Source: Saururus chinensis
Lineage: Eukaryota > Streptophyta > Magnoliopsida > Piperales > Saururaceae
Length of the DNA: 64,000 nucleotides
Direction: 5' to 3'
NCBI GenBank assembly: GCA_035235625.1
Contig: CP141149.1
Location: 9,826,893-9,890,892, forward strand
Part shown: one piece after another, positions 22,997 to 34,009 of the stretch
How positions within the stretch are numbered: the first letter of the stretch is position 1
How the letters are laid out: every line of letters starts with the position of its first letter
Position numbers and translations under genes: made by a program
Notes under the pieces: model-generated
The model's input: only the letters and a program-made list of their open reading frames with translations
The model's database searches: none
Told to the model about the DNA's origin: nothing

Positions 22997-25940
22997 CTAT
23001 CGAAGACCAATACTATGAGTGTTCTTAGAAAATAGATTCGTCGTCAAGGCCTTAGTGAACAAATCTGCCAACATCTCAGTAGTAAGAATATGGCTCAGTC
23101 ACTTTCCCGCTCTATAGCAAGTCAAAAATGTAATAGCAGTGTGCCTCAATGTATTTACCTCTGGCACTGATATCCTCATTCTTAAGTATCAATATTATTA
23201 CCAAATTATCACAATAAATCTGGACATTAGCATCAGTCTAATATTTTAGCCCCAATCATGCTCAAAACTCCTTTATCCACACGGCCTCGGAAGCTACAAT
23301 ATTGCATGCATAAAACTTAGCTTTCATCGTAGACTTAGAAATAATATTTTGTTTCTTACTTGCCCACGATATAGCCCTGCCTCCAAACATGAAGACAAAT
23401 CCGGCCGTAGATTTTCTATCATCTGGATCCCCCGCATAGTCTAAATCATTATATCCATCCAATGACAGACTTTCCGCCTAATAAGTGAGTTTTAAACTCT
23501 TGGATATTAAAAGGTACCAAAATACCCTCTTCACTACTTGCCAGTGTTGAAATTTAGGGTGTTCTTCCTAACGGCTCAACAGGCCTACCACAAAACTCAA
23601 GTTAGGCCTTGTATAGGTTATGACATATATCTAGCTGCCAATAGCTTGTACCTATGACATTGACTTCATTTGGAGTTTGTCTTCCTCTATCTGATGAGTC
23701 ATATTCTTAAACAACATTGTACCCTTACAAATAGGGGACTCAATAGTTTTTCAACCAATGACATTGAAGCGCTTGAAAACACTCTCTATGTATGACTCTT
23801 GAGATATACTAAGCTTTTTAGCCTTTCTATCTCTGTCAATCTTCATCCCAAGGATGTAGGATGTCTCACCCATATCTTTTATTTCAAACTGGGTTTTGAG
23901 TCATTCCTTCATACTGACAGTTATATTAAGGTCATTTCTCATCAAGAGTATGTTGTCTATATACAATGACAACATTATATACCTAGCCACATCCCGGAAG
24001 GTATAGACATTGTAATCGTGTTTGTTCACTATGAACTCATACTCACTAATCACCTTGTAAAAAGTGAAATATAATTGTCTTAGAGATTGTTTTAGGTCAT
24101 ACAGTGATTTTATCAGCTTACACACCTTGTGTTCATCTCCAGGAACTACAAAACCTTCAAATTATTCTATATAAATATCCTCATCTTAATCTCCATTTAG
24201 GAGGCCAATCTTTACATCTATTTGGTGCAACTCTAAATCATAATAAGCAATGTATGCTAAGTCAAATCTTGACACAAGATAATATCTTTTTAAAGTCCAT
24301 TGCATACACTTGGGTGAACCCTTGAGCTACTAATATCGTCTTTTACTTATCTATTGACTCATCCGCCTTAAGCTTCTTTTTTAAGATTCATTTATACCCA
24401 ATGGGCATCCGCCCTTATCGTTGATCCACTATTTTTCAGACTTTATTTTTTAGGATAGAGTTTATCTTTTCCTGAATAACACTCTATCATTCTTAAGCAT
24501 ATGTAAGACTCAAACCTTCCTCAAAGGGTAATTAGGCCATCTAACGTAACGTTGTCCTCCCCTATCATTGTATAGAAGTCCCTCAACCATGTTGAAGATC
24601 TTCTTTCCCTCAATGCCTTAGGTTTCAGTTTAGTTTGATTTTGATTTGATTCAATTACTTCCTTAGGAGAAGTGCTAAAATTGACCTCTTTAACAACCTC
24701 AAACAAATCAACTATTTTGTTAGGTATTTTAGAGTTTAATTCTTCCTCTAAGAAATAAGCATCACTAGACTTAATTACCCACACTGTCTCATCTGTGTGG
24801 TGAACTACAAATATGTACTCCTTATAGTGGTCACAATAACCAATAAAGTTACACTTTATGATCTTCGGGTCTAGCTTTGACCTATGCTTGTCAAGCACCT
24901 TTGCGTGTGCCCTGGACCCCCACACTATAAAATGTCCTAAGTTCATACGTCAACCCATCCATAACTCATAAGGTGTCTGTTGAACTACCTTCGTGGGTAT
25001 ACGATTAATGATGTACATGCAGTGTCTAAAGCCTCACCCCAGGAGTTGGTTCCAAACTCAGAATGATTTAACATGGACTTTATCATGTTCATAAATGTCC
25101 TATTACGCCTTTTTGCCACTCCATTTTGCTGTGGAGTGTATGATAGAGTGAACTGATGAACTATTCCCTGATCGATACAGTAATTCTTAAATATGTCAGA
25201 GGTGTACTTGCCACCCTTATTAGTCCTTAAAATTTTTACTTTCCTACATAACTGTATCTCTACCTCAACTTTAAATTTCTTAAATTTATCTAAAATATCA
25301 GACTTCCTATTTATTAAATATATGTACTTATATATTAAATAGTCATATATAAACTTGATGAAGTATGCCACCCCTCTATGGGTTTGAACATTCAAAGTCC
25401 CACAGATATGAGAATGAACCACTTCTAACATTTTATTTGCCCTTTGTCCCTTAAGAAAGAATTGTTTGTTCATCTTTCATGATAAGCAATCCTCACACAC
25501 TCATAGGTCTTTAGATATTTTGGGTAACAACTTTGCGTTCGACATCCTATGTAGTTTAACTACATTCATATGACACAAACACATATGCCACAACACATTC
25601 ACAGACAAAATAAAATACTTAGAATAGCTTATTTCATTAGATTTTAGATAGTTCATTGCATTCAAACAATATAAACCATTTACTAAAGAAGTAGTAAAGA
25701 GTACAGTCCCACCCTTGCCCACAAGGGCCTTGTTCCCCTTGAACTTAACTTTAAATCCTTTTTTAATCAGAACAATGATTGAAATCAAATTCTTCCTACA
25801 TGAGGGAGCAAAGAGTACATCAGTCAGCATAAGGGTAGATCCATCCTTCAGAAGAATCTTGTAGTTCTTTATAGCCTCCACCTCGCAATATGTGTTAAAA
25901 CTTAATTGGATCAACTGTAAGGACACATACAACTAATGAC
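22997..25940 (-). mobile_element. Degenerate Ty1/copia retrotransposon, pol region
   Basis: On the minus strand, order is 5' to 3' in falling coordinates. First is a GAG-pre-integrase block (~25932-25501, WHMCLCHMNVVKLHRMS). Next comes the integrase core (25473-24985, SYTPQQNGVAKRRNRTFMNM), then an integrase C-terminal or linker part (24946-24521), then RT (~24125-23901, CKLIKSLYDLKQSLRQ and YIDNILL). RNase H follows (23462-23262, DLDYAGDPDDRKSTAGFVFM), with a tail MLADLFTKALTTNLF ending at a TAG at 22997. Key residues are lost: TNKGGK replaces the TDxGGE integrase motif, the AERKN Glu is Lys, and the RT YVDD box is YIDN. Many stops and frameshifts separate the blocks. Gag and the 5' LTR were not found. 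It is a dead, 5'-truncated copy beside the broken quinone reductase gene. Confidence 0.88.
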
Positions 25941-25983
25941 GTATACAAATACTTTAATGCCTAAATTTTATTTCAATTCAAAT

Positions 25984-26170
25984 TGTCAAATATCTATGTA
26001 GCATATTAAAACTATTATAACATAGTACATGATTCTAGACCTATGTTTTCAAGTTGTCCAATATGTATATACTATTTGAAGACTATCCAATCAAGCTATA
26101 TAAGTACGGAATCCATATTTTTAAGTTGTCAAGTAACTATATAGCATATTAATGCAGTCTTAACATGCTA
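25984..26170. repeat. Diverged direct repeat, 143-bp period
   Basis: TGTCAAATATCTATGTAGCATATTAA-like sequence at 25984 recurs at 26127. Both copies include TAGCATATTAA and a following TAACAT-type segment. It lies between the copia relic and the truncated quinone reductase. Confidence 0.55.
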
Positions 26171-26352
26171 CATAGAAATTAAATTCTATTTTTCTCCTAG
26201 TAATTAGCAATACAGAAAAATTTGAAAAAGTATTGGGTAAGGGTGATAGATGCGAATATCCGTAAATCTAGACAAATAAAAGTATATTTGCATCTATAAT
26301 TCCCCGTAAAGGTTGACAAAAAACTTTGTCTCTATTTATATCTAACCCGGAC

Positions 26353-26530
26353 ACAAAAAAATTTCCATTTTATATAAAAACTAGATACAAACGCAAAGAG
26401 ACATTCATGACCACCCCTAGATACAATAGTAAAAAAGACACAAAACATTATCCACTTTATATAAAAACTAGATACAGACGCAAAGAAAAATTCATGACCA
26501 CCACTAGATACAATAGTAAAAATGTGTACA
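26353..26530. repeat. 87-bp tandem duplication at the gene breakpoint
   Basis: Two copies of a unit containing TATATAAAAACTAGATACA (26371 and 26458), a CGCAAAGA segment and TTCATGACCACC are arranged head to tail. The second abuts the point where quinone reductase homology stops (about 26535). The GATACAATAGTAAAAA tail is shared. Confidence 0.8.
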
Positions 26531-27543
26531 TATTTGAAACCCTTTAAACTGAGCTGCCATGACACCAAATCTAGAAGGAAACCCAAACATGAATCCATCT
26601 GCCTCAACCAACTGGTCAGGTGTTATAATAGCCACATCTTCTGCTTTGTCCGGGGCCTTCATCTTCTCAAGCACCCTTTCGGGAAGTGTCTCCGGAACCT
26701 AATCATTATCTCCTACAATCTTTAGATGACAATCTCCCTTGTTGGAATTAAATTAAACAGCCAATTAGCAGAAGAAGATCAAATAGACAGTCTTTGGGGA
26801 AAATATTTTAGGTTAGAATTTTAAAATAAATTCATCACAAGTGATCAAATCGAATGTAAGTGATTGGAAGAGTAAACAGAAACTAACCCAACAAAAATAC
26901 ACTATGGATAGAGATATATGAAAATAAAAGAGATCACCTGAAAATTTAAGTTATGAACTGAAATGAAACATATCTGCTTAATCTTCATAGGGAGAAGGGT
27001 TATAAACAAAAATGTATTAATCACAGTCAAGATGAATAGGTAAAAGAAAACTGAAACAGAGCAATTTAAGAACAAGTAAAGAATTAAACACTTAAAGAAA
27101 CAATTTTTAAGGGAGAAAATCCCCATACAAAGGCAAGAGCATTAGATAAAAGAAAAGAAAACAAGAATTTTAGGAATCACAATCATGTCACAAAATTAGG
27201 TTCCAACAATTCAAACAAAATCATGATATCAGGATCGTCAATATCTAAGAAACACGTCAACCGCATGCTAACCTGCCAGAAGGTGGCTTCCACGCCTTGG
27301 ATAGAGCTGGCTCCCCTCTGTATCTCTCTGGCCATCGTCCCAACATGGCCATACAAAGAATAGTAGCTGCAGAGCCCATCAAATTAAACCAAATTCATAC
27401 ATGACCATAAACATATGAATTTGGGCCAAAAAGGTAGAAAAAAAAACTGTAAAAACAAGACCAATTACAGATCTCCCTGGGGGCATATGCTTCACGTACA
27501 TTATGTAGAGTTTGGTAGTGTCGGTGGGAGTGGAAGACTCCAT
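26504..27543 (-). pseudogene. FQR1/WrbA-like NAD(P)H:quinone reductase, 3'-truncated
   Basis: Three exons join in phase on the minus strand. Exon 1 is 27543-27500 (ATG; MESSTPTDTTKLYI). Exon 2 is 27366-27273 ([28 protein letters not shown]). Exon 3 is 26698-26504 ([18 protein letters not shown], then [19 protein letters not shown]). Introns have GT and AG ends. YYSxYGHV is the FMN-phosphate loop of the flavodoxin-like fold, and GFPSRFGxMAAQF is the second conserved segment. Family members (~200 residues) are soluble two-electron quinone reductases. After MAAQFK homology stops and the frame ends 15 codons on. The expected AFLDATG, YSTGSQGGG and GTFAG regions are missing and were not found nearby. 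The gene therefore encodes at most ~110 residues and is probably dead, although its 5' exons are clean, so the break looks recent. Confidence 0.85.
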
Positions 27544-27662
27544 TGTCTTGGACTGAGGTGAGCCATGGGGGGAGTGTCCTCATTCTGCACGTCTTTGCGA
27601 CTCCGTTGTCTTTGCCTGGAACCGCTTTTTTTATTCTAAATCATTGGATGTTTATAATTGCC

Positions 27663-27802
27663 TTTACGTTAAAAAGCTTACTCAAAAGTCTACTTCATCG
27701 TCTCATCACCGTTAACGAGTGGGACTTATAAAAATAAGTCTCACTCATCAACGGTGATGGGATAATAAAGTGGGCTTTTGACGTATATTTTTTAACGTAA
27801 AA
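27663..27802. mobile_element. Palindromic MITE, ~140 bp, upstream of FQR1-like gene
   Basis: The left arm starts TTTACGTTAAAAAGC and the right arm ends TTTTTTAACGTAAA. Inner parts pair through TCATCACCGTTAACGAGTGG and its counterpart near 27745. The whole element folds back on itself and lies 120 bp upstream of the quinone reductase ATG. Confidence 0.75.
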
Positions 27803-27893
27803 TTAGCATTATTCAATTGCAAATATATTTGACGGTTGCACTAAATGAATACACGGTCGTGATCACTTTAGCACAGAGCCCATATGTCATCCA

Positions 27894-28194
27894 AGAAGAA
27901 TTTTTTAGTGCGAACGGGTTGTAACTTAAGAAGTTGAGGTGCTTTTGCTATGCCGTTAAATTTGATCTACAGCCCAAGGCTCATGCCTTTTGAAAAAATG
28001 TAAGTTATTTCTAATTTTACCCTTTAAGAAGAGAAAAGAAATTCTTTGTCTGCGATTTAAGGGTAGAATTGAAAATGACTTACATTTCTTCAAAAAGTAA
28101 CAAGCCTTGGTATAGGCCGTAGATCAAATCTAACGGCACAGCAAATGCACCCCACCTTCTTAAGTTGCAACCCGTTCGCAGGAGAAAATTCTTC
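27894..28194. mobile_element. Fold-back MITE with 9-bp TSD, Mutator-like
   Basis: A 301-bp element is flanked by the 9-mer TGTCATCCA at 27885-27893 and 28195-28203. Its arms are nearly perfect inverted repeats over more than 100 bp (GCGAACGGGTTGTAACTTAA on the left, TTAAGTTGCAACCCGTTCGC on the right). A 9-bp duplication with long terminal inverted repeats is typical of Mutator-like elements. No coding sequence is present, so it is non-autonomous. Confidence 0.88.
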
Positions 28195-28203
28195 TGTCAT
28201 CCA

Positions 28204-28679
28204 GTAGGCTTTTGCCCATAAAATTAGCAATTTTCATATTTCAAGCACAGCAGGAGAGATAAGTATACCCGTAACAAAATCAGGACACCTACGACAAAGT
28301 CCCCACTTCATATAACTTGGACAGCATGACAGGGTTAATTTATAAATACGCGAGAGATCACGTTATTCGGCAATGTCTTTCTAGAAAAGTACTCCTGCAG
28401 CATTTTTATAGAGCTACCGAGCTGTTGGCTTTTGTAGCTTCTGAATATCATAATACATATATAAGGCATAAGGCGGAAGCATTTTTTATACTCTTACTTT
28501 TATAATAAGCCGATCCTAAGAAATGTATATAAAATATATATTTTTAAGATTGATAATATATTTATACTAATATATATTAGTGTGTATGCTAATTATACAC
28601 TAATAAAAATAAAAATAAAAATAATTTTTTTTAATAATTTACTGAATTAAAATTACGTTTGGTAATAAAAAAAATAGAA
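28204..28679. other. Intergenic, no gene recognised
   Basis: AT-rich sequence with one 62-codon open frame (28317-28505) that matches nothing I know. Confidence 0.5.
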
Positions 28680-29115
28680 TAAATTTAGATATCATGTCAT
28701 ACTCATTTTTAAAACTTTAAATTAATATAACTCTCCCTCCCAAAATCGAATATATATGTTCTTAGTATTATTGTACTCTTAAATTCAAACTATATCAAAC
28801 ATGATCCTACAAGAGTAAATAATTTTGAATTTGTAAAGTAAGTCTCACTTATATGGCATATTTCTTGAGGCTCAAATAATTATAAGAAGTAATTGTTAAA
28901 AAATAACAAAATATGTAATTTTGAAACAGGGTTGGGAGTCAGAATCGATTAAATCACTTCACAAGGTGATTTGGTAATTTTGGCCAATTTAAATTCAAAA
29001 TAGTTTAGAATTAACTTTCGGGTAATTTTTAATTTCTCCCACCTTTTATACATAAACATGATTCCAATAATTCAAACTGGCATTAAGGTGGAATCGAAGA
29101 AAATTCAATTTCCAA
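28680..29115. mobile_element. Possible hAT-like MITE remnant
   Basis: The right end CCAAACAACCCC (29104-29115) is the complement of a GGGGTTGTTTGG-type end. Internal sequence (TTGAGGCTCAAATAATT, GGTGATTTGGTAA) is related in the opposite orientation to 51140-51420, which starts GGGGTCGTTTGGGT. The left end is unclear. Confidence 0.4.
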
Positions 29116-29401
29116 ACAACCCCTAAACTTACATATGTAGGTGTAAAAGAGTGTTTCATGTTCCTCACTATAATAAGCCCAATGTAGGTTATGTATGGGA
29201 GTCGTTCATCCCTAAGGTCAATGACACTTATACTAATGTATGTTACAAACGCTAACATACATTAATATATGCACAACCATCACATTATGAGAGGGGAACA
29301 TAAAAAACTCTTCCCAATTAGCATAACATCTCATTTGAAAAGTATGATAATGAAACTTTTATGGCTTATTATGAATGGTATTTTAAAGTTCATAAACCTA
29401 G

Positions 29402-30460
29402 TCGGGGGCAGTTAGAGGCCTAGGCAACTTAGGCAATTGCCTAAGGCCCCAACATCAAAAGGCCCACTATACATATATATGTATTATATGCATATGAGAG
29501 AGAATAAATGCAAGGTAAGTATAGATTCCACATACAAGAAAATATTGCAACTTTCATTATTGTCAATAACTTGCATTTTTCATCCCATCATTCCTATAAA
29601 TAAAAAGACATAATGATATTAAATAACAATTTTCAACCAATCAGTAAGTAGGCATTTCCCTTGCCATAAACTACTATCACTGAATTAAAAAAAACTACTA
29701 TTACTTACCATGTCGATTACAATTTTATCATTAGAATTTACTTACACCTATTAACTAAGCCCAAAGACCTTGAACAAATTTTATACCTTATTAACCAAAC
29801 CTAAAGGTCGTGAATCAACAAACCTATTTTATACCACATGTGATATATGATTGACACTCCCTAAACCTTATTTTTGGTAATTCAATTCTCTAAACTTGGG
29901 TAGAGGTCTCTCCCTCAATTCTCAATGGCACAAAAGACTATCATTTTTCTCTCTTATTTAAAAGAAAAGACTTACCCGATTATATTGTAGTCCCTCCATC
30001 TTACATTAATAGCTCCATTTAGAAAAAATTGTTTGTTCCATATTAATATTTTTATTATTTTAATTTAAATAATTGAGTACTTAAAAAAAAGAGTAACATG
30101 AGCTTATTTTTCCTTCTTTTAAAAATGGGTTTCATCATTTAATAAAAATTACGATTTTTCTAAATATAGCTATTAATATAAGAAGGTGAGAGTATTAATT
30201 TTTATATTTTGTTTATATTGTTCCTAGTTATTTCATTATAAAAAGACAAAGCACACCAAGTTCTTATTTCTTAGACAAAGCCAATCATATTAGACACACA
30301 TACAACTATTGCTAATGTAAAATGAGGCTTTTAGTGAAAAAAATTTGTTAGCAAAATTTGATTAGTAATTTTGCATCTTAAATAGTTAGCCATATTAATA
30401 TTATTTTATTATTATATAAAATCTTTGCCTCAGGCCTCGCATTGTCATGAGCCGGCCCTG
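29402..30460. mobile_element. Candidate DNA element with GGGGCAGTT...GAGCCGGCCCTG ends
   Basis: The left boundary region (TCGGGGGCAGTTAGAGGCC, GGCAATTGCCTAAGGCCCC) and right boundary region (GCCTCAGGCCTCGCATTGTC, GAGCCGGCCCTG) read as loose inverted counterparts. They look like a repeat common in plant genomes. The interior is AT-rich and non-coding. The right end meets the broken FAHD1-like gene exactly where its homology stops. Confidence 0.45.
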
Positions 30461-30465
30461 TTTGT

Positions 30466-30989
30466 AGTTGAGCCGTTCTGTCTAATCTGATCGTCATCTA
30501 CCTTTAACCACAACTCCAAATTATCTAAGTCCATCACCATTGACCTGGGAGGGAACTGGCTAATGGGACTAAAGGTGTCTTGGCCTTTAGCTAACTGTCC
30601 ATGGAAGACCAGAAGCCTTAGCCGAAGATTGGATTTCCCCTGCAGTCATGTCCAAAGCAAGCCTTCTTTCCAACGAGAACGGCTAGTTCCACTCCATCAT
30701 CTAACAACTCCAGCGGGTGTGGAATTTCGATTGTTCCTCCGTTCTACATGTAAGATGAAGTGGGTTTCATGAACAGTACTGGTTCCTTGGGAACGGAAGT
30801 GCCTTCTTTGGCATGGACAGCATAATTTCGACCGACGGCGATGATCGGTTCCCGTGCTAAGTAGCCTCTCAGATGCCGCACATGAATGGCGTGCAAGTGG
30901 TAAGAAGCCTCTAAGAGGGTTCTCCAAAGGTTAGTGCTCAAGGTCTTCATTAACTCTTTAATGGAGGTCTTTACAAGATTCACATGCAA
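30466..30989 (-). pseudogene. FAHD1-like acylpyruvase/oxaloacetate decarboxylase fragment
   Basis: Minus-strand blocks in order are AVGRNYAVHAKEG, PKEPVLFMKPTSSYM, stop, NGGTIEIPHPLELL, VELAVLVGKKA, a gap, ALDMTAGEIQSSAKASGLPW, a frameshift, AKGQDTFSPIS, and MVMDLDNLELWLKVDDDQIR. These follow fumarylacetoacetate-hydrolase-domain protein 1, a mitochondrial hydrolase/decarboxylase of acylpyruvates and oxaloacetate. Damage includes a TAG where Glu of SYLENGG is expected, loss of ~17 residues around DYVGGY, at least one frameshift, and truncation at 30466 beside a transposon end. The blocks run without introns, which may mean a processed copy, but I cannot confirm the parental gene structure. The N-terminal ~40 residues are unfamiliar. 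Confidence 0.8.
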
Positions 30990-31814
30990 GGTGATAATGG
31001 AGAAATAAGAGAGGATAAAGAGACATCACGCGGAGAATAGAGTGAGAGAGGAGGGGCTTGGGGGTCATATAGGGAAAGAGGGAGAGTCCTACTGGGCAGC
31101 TTCAAATTATCTTGGGGCTCCCTCAAGGTCATCCCCCAATCAAATTATTTCAAGCTAAGAGCCATATCAAAATAAAATATCATGTGTCTATATCGAACTT
31201 GGCACCATGCCATTGCCCGCGGACGGGCTGACGGACTCGCACAGGGTGCATCTTGCCCATCTTAGATTCGTGTGCCCGATTACTCGCTCAATTTCATACC
31301 TAATTGAACCAAAATTCACATAACATATTCCTATATTAAGGAAAAATCATGAGCATTACAGCGGCTCCTAGGTGTTGGGTTTGCGTCGGGGTCTGAGCAT
31401 GACATCAACTCTCTCTGTGCTCACCTTGACCATCTTCCACACCTTTGCCCATAGTCTTTCCCTATTTCCTCCCTTCCATAATCTTACTTATGTTTTCTAA
31501 TCTTTGGAGTCAAGCTAACCCTTTCTAGTTATGTGGGATTTTCTTTGTCTTCCTTTATTCCCCTGCATAGATCTCTTGGTCTCCTTGAGTGATTTCTAGG
31601 GCCTTCATGATGTGAACATAAGGTGCTGTGGTGAATAGTGATTTACTGATTCCCTCTAGTCCCAATTTTGGGTGTACATCTTTCCTCCTCTAGCAGTTTG
31701 AGTAGAGGTTTGATTCTGGTTGGATGACTAGCCCTAGTTTCGGGTGTGCCCCCATTACTTCTTTGAGAATGGGGTTGAGCTGGTCCTTAGCTATAGGGAC
31801 CATCCATCAACACC
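30990..31814. other. Unassigned repeat-like sequence
   Basis: No gene seen. AAAAATCATGAGCATTACA at 31342-31360 resembles the 3' terminus of the giant LTR family (AAAATCTCGGGCATTACA), so an LTR end may lie here, though I cannot match its 5' part. Confidence 0.4.
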
Positions 31815-33019
31815 CACTATAGTACAATGTACTATTAGTGACATTTCTATTAACGACATAATAAAAAACATTGCTAAAAATTACTACTTGCAACACTTAT
31901 AAAAGCATCGCAAAAAAATAATTATTAATGATGCTTCTTAGAAAGTGTTGCTAATAGTTGCTTTATAAAAAGTTTTGCTAATAGTGGTGTTATTATTGAC
32001 ACTTCCTAAAAGTGCAATAATAGCAACACTTTTATAAAAGAGCCTCTACTAGTTTTGCTATTAGCAACACTTCAATAAATGCATCGCAAATAAAATAAAT
32101 TTATTTTTTAAAAAGTTAAGATTATTAGCTGCACTTTATTAAAAGTGGTTCTAATATTTCTACTATGAGCAACAATTTTAATCAAGCATCTCTAATAGTT
32201 ATTTTATTTTAGTATTTATTATTTAAATATATAGTAGGATAGAGAGAGGAGAAGAGAAGAGAGAAAGATGAGAAGAGAGAGCTAGGGAGAGAGAGAGAGG
32301 CTAGAGAAAGAGTGTGTAGAGAGAGAGAGGAGAGAGAGAGGGTAGAGAGAGGAGAGAGATGATGAAAGAGAGGGAGAGAGAATGTGAAGAGAGAGAGAGG
32401 CTAGAGAGAGAAGAGAGTGTGTAGAGAGAGGCTAGAGAGAGAAGAGAGTGTGTAGAGAGAGGGAGATGAATTAAATTTTAATTTTTAAAGATTTTTTATA
32501 AAATATTATATTTTAAAAATAATATAAAAGAAATAATATAAAAATCATTAGTGACGAATATGCAGCACTACTATACTAGGTATTTGTAATGCATACTCCT
32601 ATGCATCACTAATACCTAGTATATTAGCGACGTTTATATCTATGTGTCGCTAAAAACTTAATTTATTTCTTTTTTTATTTTTAAAATATAATACAAAAAA
32701 ATCATAAAAGAATTAAAATTAGAGAGGAGAGAGTGTGTAGAGAGAATCAACCAGCAGACAAGAATCTTTTGTAGCAGGCCTACTTCTTTGGTCTAATTTA
32801 GTAGGACCCAATTTAAACCTTTAGAAACTGGATGGACTTTATAACATTAAATAAATAAAAATGCATATTCCTGAGAATGAACCAGCAGGTTTGAATTTAT
32901 TCTTAACTGTTCCATCCAAGAAAGTGTAGCATATTAACCTATACAGTGCCACAGTAATTGCAAATTTAACCACAAACATGACATTGTGGAATAAAATTAG
33001 TCTGTGGCTTTATTGTACT

Positions 33020-33034
33020 GGGGGGGGGGGGGGG
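33020..33034. repeat. Poly-G run (15)
   Basis: Uninterrupted run of about 15 G within the CACTA element. The exact length may be an assembly uncertainty. Confidence 0.8.
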
Positions 33035-33239
33035 TTGTCAGGTTTCTAGTTTAGTTTGTGATCAGTCAAACAATGGCGATTGGTATAGGTTGAAAATGAG
33101 AGAATATGAATGACAGCAATTAAACACTTCGAAATTAATTTAATTTTCAAATGTGTTTACCAATTGAATAAGCTGGGCTCCTCGCTGGATCTCTATCTGG
33201 TCTAGTTATATACATTGACTAGTGGCAGTGGATAGAGAT

Positions 33240-34009
33240 TCTCCTTCAATAAATTTGATAAGCCGACTGGAAGAATTAGTTCAGACAAGCAGGTTTGTTT
33301 ATCACTCTCTAACAGTGTTTTTCCCGTATGATATTCTAGTGATTTTCACAGCTAGTTATTCATCATTTTAGGCATGGAGGAACTGGCCTAGGCTTGCGCA
33401 TAGTGCGTACCCTGGTAAGTTAGAAATACTAGTCTTTTTTAATTCTTAAAAGCTAGATTCACCAAACAGAATACCTTTCCTCCAGACTATTAAATGTCAT
33501 ATATAATTTAGAGTATCTGGGCCTTTGGGAAGCAGTATCTAATGAAGAAAGAGTCCTTGCACTAATTTTGGCTTACACAAAATTTCGTAGGTTAACAAGA
33601 TGGGTGGCGACATCAGAGTTGTGAAGAAAGATGGTCCCGGAACTTTGATGAGACTCAATTTGGTTCTAAGTGCATCCGTAGACAAACTGAACAGAATTGC
33701 TAACTTGAATTTGGCGAGAACAGCCTAATGGTACCCAATATTTTCTCAAATTAATACATAAGCATTATATAGTGAAATTTACATGAATTTGAAATTACTT
33801 AATTGCAATGTACAAATCAGGTATTGCTTGCCATTAATGGTAACACAGGAAGATGTATAATGTCCAGGTGGTTTAGAAAAAAGAGGATCTTCACAAAAGA
33901 AGCATCTGAGTGGAATGAACTCACACAGAGCCTTCAGGAAATATTCCAAGGAGGAAGAGTTGTGAAGTTTGTCTTCACAAAAGAGTACTCCTCAATAGAC
34001 CTAGAATGA
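33240..34009 (+). pseudogene. Captured exons of an AHK1-type hybrid histidine kinase
   Basis: Exons keep their introns. 33372-33414 encodes HGGTGLGLRIVRTL, the G2 ATP-binding box of the kinase domain. 33591-33728 encodes VNKMGGDIRVVKKDGPGTLM and continues to RTA-stop. 33821-34009 encodes VLLAINGNTGRCIMSRWFRK, then EASEWNELTQSLQEIFQGG and a stop. The phase fits between the first two exons, whose splice sites are GTAAGT and CAG or TAG. A degenerate upstream exon may lie at about 33240-33292 (DWK..FRQA). The segment corresponds to the end of the HATPase and the linker towards the receiver domain of ATHK1-like osmosensor kinases. The His phosphoacceptor and the receiver Asp are absent, so no two-component signalling is possible. 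It sits wholly inside the CACTA element, indicating transduplication of host DNA. Confidence 0.8.

Noticed and set aside
26332..26607. Minus-strand 91-codon frame overlapping the quinone reductase
   Set aside because: It reads exon 3 in the wrong frame and continues into the 87-bp tandem repeat.
28317..28505. 62-codon plus-strand open frame
   Set aside because: No motif, no splice or homology support, and AT-rich flanks; kept as unassigned.
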